From Rubrivivax gelatinosus (GTDB lineage: Bacteria; Pseudomonadota; Gammaproteobacteria; Burkholderiales; Burkholderiaceae_C), in contig NZ_NRRU01000037.1 in NCBI RefSeq assembly GCF_016583785.1, forward strand, positions 1 to 46,839: a stretch of DNA of 46,839 bases, written 5' to 3'. The notes under the pieces were generated by a model that saw nothing but the letters and a program-made list of their open reading frames with translations, was not told where the DNA came from and did not search any database. Positions 42,782 to 46,839 of the stretch are shown here, one piece after another (within the stretch, counting starts at the first letter, position 1; every line of letters starts with the position of its first letter). The position numbers were made by a program, and so were the translations under genes.

Positions 42782-42921
42782 AGCACCCTCGGCCTGGCGG
42801 CCGGTCCCGCCAGGCGGGAATGAGCCCCGGACAAGTCCTGAGGGTTCATTTGGGGCACCCTTCGGCCTGGCGGCCGGTCCCGCCAGGCGGGAATGAGCCC
42901 CGGACAAGTCCTGAGGGCTCA
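42782..42921 (-). repeat. Two tandem copies of the stop-codon-associated repeat (copies 2 and 3)
   Basis: Two nearly identical 67-bp units (42782-42849 and 42855-42921) with a 73-bp period fill the gap between gph and the Rieske gene. Read on the minus strand each has TGA(G/A)CCCTCAGGACTTGTC, then GGGGCTCATT, a CCCGCC-T-GGCGGG palindrome and ACCGGCCGCCAGGCCG. The first copy in transcription order starts with the gph stop codon. They match the element at 8141-8207 in pqqD. Confidence 0.88.
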
Positions 42922-43578
42922 AGCGTTCTCCAGCAGCCAGTCGTGCAGCTCGCGCGTGCTGTGCGCCACGTGCAGCGGCGCGTACTGGCCGAAAGCCTCG
43001 GGCTCGTGCGCGCCGTAGCTCACCGCCACGCGCGGTGTGCCGGCGTTGCTCGCCATCAGCAGGTCGTGCGTGGTGTCGCCGATCATCAGCGTGCGCGCCG
43101 GCTCGGTGCCGAACTCGCGCATCAGCTCCAGCAGCATCGTCGGGTCGGGCTTGCTCGCGGTCTCGTCGGCGGTGCGGGTGCCGTCGAACAGGCTCACCAG
43201 CCCCGACTGCGCCAGCGCCTCGTCCAGCCCGCGCCGGCCCTTGCCGGTGGCGACGGCGAGCCAGTGGTTGCGCGCACGCAGGTCCTGCAGCATCTCCAGC
43301 GTGCCCGGGAAGAGCACGACCTCCTGCTGGCGCGAGAACCAGTGGTGGCGGTAGCGGTTGCCGAGTTCGGGGTAGCGCTCGGGCGGCAGCCCGGGCGCGG
43401 CGTGTTTGAGCGCGTCGTGCAGGCCCAGGCCGATGACGTAGGCGGCATCGGTGTCGCTGGGCACCGCGACGCCGACGTCGCGGCAGGCGTCCTGGATGCA
43501 GCGCACGATCAGCGCGGTCGAGTCGAAGAGGGTGCCGTCCCAGTCGAAGACGATGAGGTCGAATGTGCGGGTTTTCAT
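42919..43578 (-). CDS. gph: HAD hydrolase, phosphoglycolate phosphatase-like
   Basis: 219 residues from the ATG at 43578, overlapping the rluC stop. Motif I FDWDGTLFDS (Asp12, Asp14), helical cap, motif II AVATGKGRRGL, motif III SKPDP and motif IV MIGDTTHDLLMA. This is the Gph/PgmB-type subfamily IA layout. The likely substrate is 2-phosphoglycolate, but related proteins dephosphorylate other small sugars. The stop codon is the first codon-length of the repeat that follows. Confidence 0.87.
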   Translation of the reverse strand: MKTRTFDLIVFDWDGTLFDSTALIVRCIQDACRDVGVAVPSDTDAAYVIGLGLHDALKHAAPGLPPERYPELGNRYRHHWFSRQQEVVLFPGTLEMLQDLRARNHWLAVATGKGRRGLDEALAQSGLVSLFDGTRTADETASKPDPTMLLELMREFGTEPARTLMIGDTTHDLLMASNAGTPRVAVSYGAHEPEAFGQYAPLHVAHSTRELHDWLLENA

Positions 43579-44573
43579 GGTGCGGCCAGCAGTGTCTCGC
43601 ACTCCGGCGGCAGCGCCGCGCGCAAGGTGATGCGCTCGCCGCTGGCCGGGTGGTCGAAGGCGAGCTCGACGGCATGCAGGAACATGCGCGTGAAACGTTT
43701 CTCGCGCGCCACCGCCTTGTTCAGCGCGAAGTCGCCGTACTTCGGGTCGCCGACGATCGGGTGCCCCGAATGCGCCAGGTGCACGCGGATCTGGTGCGTG
43801 CGCCCGGTCTTCAGGCCGATCTCGAGCAGCGAGTACGGGCCGACGGCACGCACCGAACGCACGATCGTGATCGAGCGCCGCGCTTCGGGCGCATCGGCGG
43901 CGACGACACGCACGTGGCGCTCGCCGGCGGCGTCGGTGCCTTTGTGCAGCGGCAGGTCCAGGACCTTGAGCCGGGCCGGCCAGCTGCCGGCGACGAGCGC
44001 GAAATAGGTCTTGCCGGTGTCGCGGGCGCGGAACTGGTCCTGCAGCGCGGTCAGCGCGCTGCGTTTCTTGGCCAGCAGCAGCACGCCCGAGGTCTCCTTG
44101 TCGAGCCGGTGCACCAGTTCGAGGAAACGTGCGTCGGGCCTGGCCTTGCGCAGCTGCTCGATGACACCCGAGCTGACGCCGCTGCCGCCGTGCACCGCGA
44201 CGCCGGCAGGCTTGGCGATCGCGAGCAGGTGCTCGTCCTCGAACAGCACCGGGAACTCGCGCGCCGGCACCGAGGCCGTCGACGCCGCTTCGGCGACACG
44301 CACCGGCGGCACGCGGATCTCGTCACCGGCGGCGATGCGGGTGTCGGCGCTGGCGCGGCCCTTGTTCACGCGCACCTCGCCCGAGCGGATGACGCGGTAG
44401 ACGTGGGTTTTCGGCACGCCTTTCAGGATGCGGATCAGGAAATTGTCCAGGCGCTGCCCGGCCGATTCTTCGTCGACGGTGATTCGCTGCACCGCAGGCG
44501 GCACGCCGGCCGGCTTCTTTTGCGGCGCCGGCGACGCGTCGCGGGCTTTGGCCCCTATAATCCGGCGCTCCAC
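43575..44573 (-). CDS. rluC: RluC, 23S rRNA pseudouridine synthase
   Basis: 332 residues from a GTG at 44573; internal GTGs (VPPAV, VQRITV) are alternatives and the frame stays open to 44942 without support. N-terminal S4 RNA-binding domain (AGQRLDNFLIRILKGVPKTHVYRVIRSGEVRVNKGR), catalytic HRLDKETSG with its Asp, and C-terminal GLKTGRTHQIRVHLAHSGHPIVGDPKYG. It modifies uridines 955, 2504 and 2580 in E. coli numbering. Divergent from rne, the usual arrangement in proteobacteria. Confidence 0.95.
   Translation of the reverse strand: MERRIIGAKARDASPAPQKKPAGVPPAVQRITVDEESAGQRLDNFLIRILKGVPKTHVYRVIRSGEVRVNKGRASADTRIAAGDEIRVPPVRVAEAASTASVPAREFPVLFEDEHLLAIAKPAGVAVHGGSGVSSGVIEQLRKARPDARFLELVHRLDKETSGVLLLAKKRSALTALQDQFRARDTGKTYFALVAGSWPARLKVLDLPLHKGTDAAGERHVRVVAADAPEARRSITIVRSVRAVGPYSLLEIGLKTGRTHQIRVHLAHSGHPIVGDPKYGDFALNKAVAREKRFTRMFLHAVELAFDHPASGERITLRAALPPECETLLAAP
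44556..44561 (+). promoter_or_regulatory. Perfect TATAAT -10 element, candidate rne promoter
   Basis: A perfect -10 hexamer on the + strand, rare in this GC-rich DNA, in front of the 604-bp leader of rne. The expected -35 position (about 44533-44538) reads GACGCG and is poor. It overlaps the start region of rluC on the other strand. Confidence 0.5.
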
Positions 44574-45177
44574 GTTCGTGCGGTAAGTGATTGATTTTCC
44601 GGAGTTTACCCGGCGCTTACGAAAACACGTCGCGGAGCGCGTAGGCGGCCGAGGTCGCCCACGCAAAGGTGATGCAGCGCCCGGCAGCGGTGCGCGCGGG
44701 CTGGCCGCCGGAGCGTGCCAGCAGTGCGCGGCGGCGGGCGACGAGAGATTCGAAGAAGAACCCGCCTCGTTTTGGAGGCACCCGAAATCCAGAGGGTCGA
44801 GCCCCGGAGTCACTCCAGCTCGACCCGGCGTCCGACAGGACCCAAGAGTTGCCGAGCCGTTCATGACAATCCCCCACGTCCTCGCCCCGAGGCCCCGGCA
44901 CGATGCCGGCGCGGCCGGCGCGATGGCGTCGCCGCGTGACATGCGGCGCCCCGGATCGTCACCGGCCCGGGCAGCCGCCTGCGAAACGCACGCGCCAACG
45001 CTGCGCAGCTGATCCGTCGCTGACTTTTTTCCTCAGCACGGCCAGCAAGCAGTCCAGGGCACTTCGCGCCAGTCGGTTCTTTCGCGTTTCTCCTGCATCG
45101 AACGAGGCAACGCGTGCCGCATGGGCGGTACGCGCCAGCAGCGTGCCCGGCCCCAAGCCGGCACGCCGGGAGTTCGA
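44574..45177 (+). ncRNA. Long 5' leader of rne (putative autoregulatory UTR)
   Basis: 604 bp without a credible gene. Near its start GTAAGTG (44583-44589) can pair with CGCTTAC (44614-44620) around an AU-rich loop, followed by unpaired GAAAACAC. Another landmark is a TTTTTT run at 45025-45030 after a small CAGC/GCTG stem. E. coli rne has a 361-nt leader that RNase E cleaves to control its own level; the position and length here suggest the same. Confidence 0.5.
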
Positions 45178-46839
45178 ATGAAACGCATGCTGATCAATGC
45201 CACGCAGCCGGAAGAGCGGCGCCTGGCGATCGTCGACGGGCAGAAACTGCTCGATTTCGAGACCGAGCTCGAAGGCCGCGAACAGCGCAAGGGCAATATC
45301 TACAAAGCGGTGATCACCCGCGTGGAGCCGTCGCTCGAAGCCTGTTTCGTCGACTACGGCGAGGATCGCCACGGTTTCCTGCCGTTCAAGGAAATCTCGC
45401 GCAACTACTTCAAGGACGGCGTCGACCTCAAGAACGCGCGCATCCAGGACGTCGTCAAGGAAGGCGACAACCTCCTGGTGCAGGTCGAGAAGGAAGAACG
45501 CGGCAACAAGGGCGCGGCGCTGACGACCTTCGTCAGCCTGGCCGGCCGCTACCTCGTGCTGATGCCCAACAACCCCAAGGGCGGCGGCGTCAGCCGGCGC
45601 ATCGAGGGTGAGGACCGCGAGGAGCTGAAGGAAAACCTCGAGCAGTTGCAGTACCCCAAGGGCATGAGCCTGATCGCCCGCACCGCCGGCATCGGCCGCT
45701 CGGCGGCCGAGCTGCAGTGGGACCTGAACTACATGCTCAAGCTCTGGGACGCCATCGACGGCGCCTCCAAGGCCGGCAAGGGCGCCTTCCTGATCTACCA
45801 GGAGAGCTCGCTCGTCATCCGCGCGATCCGCGACTACTTCACCGCGGACATCGGCGAGATCCTGATCGACACCGACGACATCTACGATCAGGCGCAGCAG
45901 TTCATGAACCACGTGATGCCGGAGTCGGCATCGCGTGTGAAGCGCTACCGCGACGACGCGCCGCTGTTCAGCCGCTTCCAGATCGAACACCAGATCGAGA
46001 CCGCGTTCAGCCGCACGGTGAACCTGCCGTCGGGCGGCGCGATCGTCATCGACCACACCGAGGCCCTGGTCTCGGTGGACGTGAACTCGGCGCGCTCGAC
46101 ACGCGGCAGCGACATCGAGGAAACCGCGTTCCGCACCAACCTCGAAGCCGCCGACGAGATCGCGCGCCAGATGCGGCTGCGCGACCTGGGCGGGCTGATC
46201 GTCGTCGACTTCATCGACATGGAAGAGAGCAAGAACCGCCGCGAGGTCGAACAGCGCCTGCGCGACGCGCTGCGCACCGACCGTGCGCGCGTGCAGTTCT
46301 CGTCGATCTCGAAGTTCGGCCTGCTCGAACTGAGCCGCCAGCGCCTGCGCCCGGCGCTGTCCGAGGGCAACCACGTCACCTGCCCGCGCTGCAACGGCAC
46401 CGGCCACATCCGCGACACCGAGTCCAGCGCGCTGCAGATCCTGCGCATGGTGCAGGAAGAGGCGATGAAGGAGAACACCGCCGCCGTGCACGTGCAGGTG
46501 CCGGTGGAGGTGACCTCGTTCCTGCTCAACGAGAAGCGCACCGAGATCACCAAGATCGAGTTGAAGCAGCGCGTCACCGTGATCCTGGTGCCGAACAAGC
46601 ACCTCGAGACCCCGAACTACAAGCTCGAGCGCCTGCGCCACGACGACCCGCGCCTGGAGAACCTGCAGGCCAGCTACACGATGGTCGAGGAGCCGGACGA
46701 GGAAGTCGGCATCACGCGCCGTCGCGATGCCAACGACAAGGGCCGCACCAAGCAGGAGCCGGTGATCAAGGGCGTGCTGCCCGACCAGCCGGCACCGCCG
46801 GCCCCGGTGCCGGCACCGGCCAAGCCGGCCGCGCCCGCT
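45178..46839 (+). CDS. rne: RNase E, N-terminal catalytic part (3' truncated by window end)
   Basis: 554 codons without a stop, starting at the ATG at 45178 (GGGAG upstream) and running off the window. S1 domain (about 36-120), 5' sensor/RNase H regions, catalytic Asp301 in DVNS and Asp344 in VVDFIDM, and the zinc-link CPRCNGTG (Cys402, Cys405), each two residues before the E. coli positions. A basic then Pro/Ala-rich tail ([20 protein letters not shown]) begins the disordered degradosome scaffold. It initiates mRNA decay and rRNA/tRNA processing. Confidence 0.97.
   Translation, partial: MKRMLINATQPEERRLAIVDGQKLLDFETELEGREQRKGNIYKAVITRVEPSLEACFVDYGEDRHGFLPFKEISRNYFKDGVDLKNARIQDVVKEGDNLLVQVEKEERGNKGAALTTFVSLAGRYLVLMPNNPKGGGVSRRIEGEDREELKENLEQLQYPKGMSLIARTAGIGRSAAELQWDLNYMLKLWDAIDGASKAGKGAFLIYQESSLVIRAIRDYFTADIGEILIDTDDIYDQAQQFMNHVMPESASRVKRYRDDAPLFSRFQIEHQIETAFSRTVNLPSGGAIVIDHTEALVSVDVNSARSTRGSDIEETAFRTNLEAADEIARQMRLRDLGGLIVVDFIDMEESKNRREVEQRLRDALRTDRARVQFSSISKFGLLELSRQRLRPALSEGNHVTCPRCNGTGHIRDTESSALQILRMVQEEAMKENTAAVHVQVPVEVTSFLLNEKRTEITKIELKQRVTVILVPNKHLETPNYKLERLRHDDPRLENLQASYTMVEEPDEEVGITRRRDANDKGRTKQEPVIKGVLPDQPAPPAPVPAPAKPAAPA

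Noticed and set aside
44574..44942. Extended N-terminus of RluC
   Set aside because: Low-complexity sequence covering the rne leader; family similarity begins well after the GTG at 44573.

Overview
The window is about 46.8 kb of very GC-rich, gene-dense DNA with strong G/C third-position bias and many ATGA/GTGA stop-start overlaps. Protein similarities (PQQ/XoxF methylotrophy genes, DHA2 efflux operon, the RluC/RNase E divergent pair) suggest a chromosomal segment of a betaproteobacterium of the order Burkholderiales, most like the Rubrivivax-Leptothrix-Methylibium lineage. That assignment is an inference from protein style, not a database result. No rRNA, tRNA, CRISPR, transposase or phage gene was seen.

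Layout. 1-2225: the 3' end of a PabC-type lyase, a HAD phosphatase and a chemoreceptor, all on +. 2228-6199 (-): an M48 peptidase, then a proline iminopeptidase / histidine kinase / LuxR-type response regulator operon, separated by a 323-bp repeat-rich spacer. 6377-9594 (+): pqqABCDE. 9597-9805: four REP-like hairpins at the convergent junction. 9828-19489 (-): a long periplasmic quinoprotein cluster, transcribed from xoxF downward: xoxF, xoxG, xoxJ, two uncharacterised Cys-containing exported proteins, a SoxYZ-like carrier, a beta-propeller, an SRPBCC protein, a metallo-beta-lactamase-fold protein, a second SoxYZ-like carrier, a thioredoxin-like protein and a diheme cytochrome c. 20025-27168 (+): a divergent operon with a second beta-propeller, two orphan solute-binding proteins, a histidine kinase and a response regulator, followed by a TonB-dependent receptor. 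27306-31823 (+): a PDC-type histidine kinase, ureEFG without urease structural genes, and a small Pro-rich exported protein. 31904-34116 (-): feoAB behind a Fur box. 34295-35472 (+): corA and a small Cys-rich protein. 35554-40337 (-): a marR-outer membrane factor-emrA-emrB efflux operon. 40504-44573 (-): psd, an S49 peptidase, a Rieske protein, a phosphoglycolate-phosphatase-like HAD protein and rluC. 45178-46839 (+): rne, running off the window end.

How it works together. The core (6.4-27.2 kb) makes PQQ, exports a lanthanide-type XoxF alcohol dehydrogenase and its cytochrome partner, and adds a set of periplasmic accessory proteins. XoxF carries the extra Asp that marks lanthanide-dependent enzymes, and no calcium-type mxaF is present here. 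The divergent operon looks like a sensing module: two extracytoplasmic binding proteins with no permease are translationally coupled to a kinase that has almost no periplasmic domain of its own. The shared 535-bp divergent region contains a 12-bp direct repeat spaced exactly 21 bp, a plausible response-regulator target. A TonB receptor next door could import the metal or its chelate. A second novelty is a roughly 67-bp repeat family that begins exactly at the stop codon of the upstream gene in two operons, and which in pqqD appears to have been translated into an N-terminal extension.
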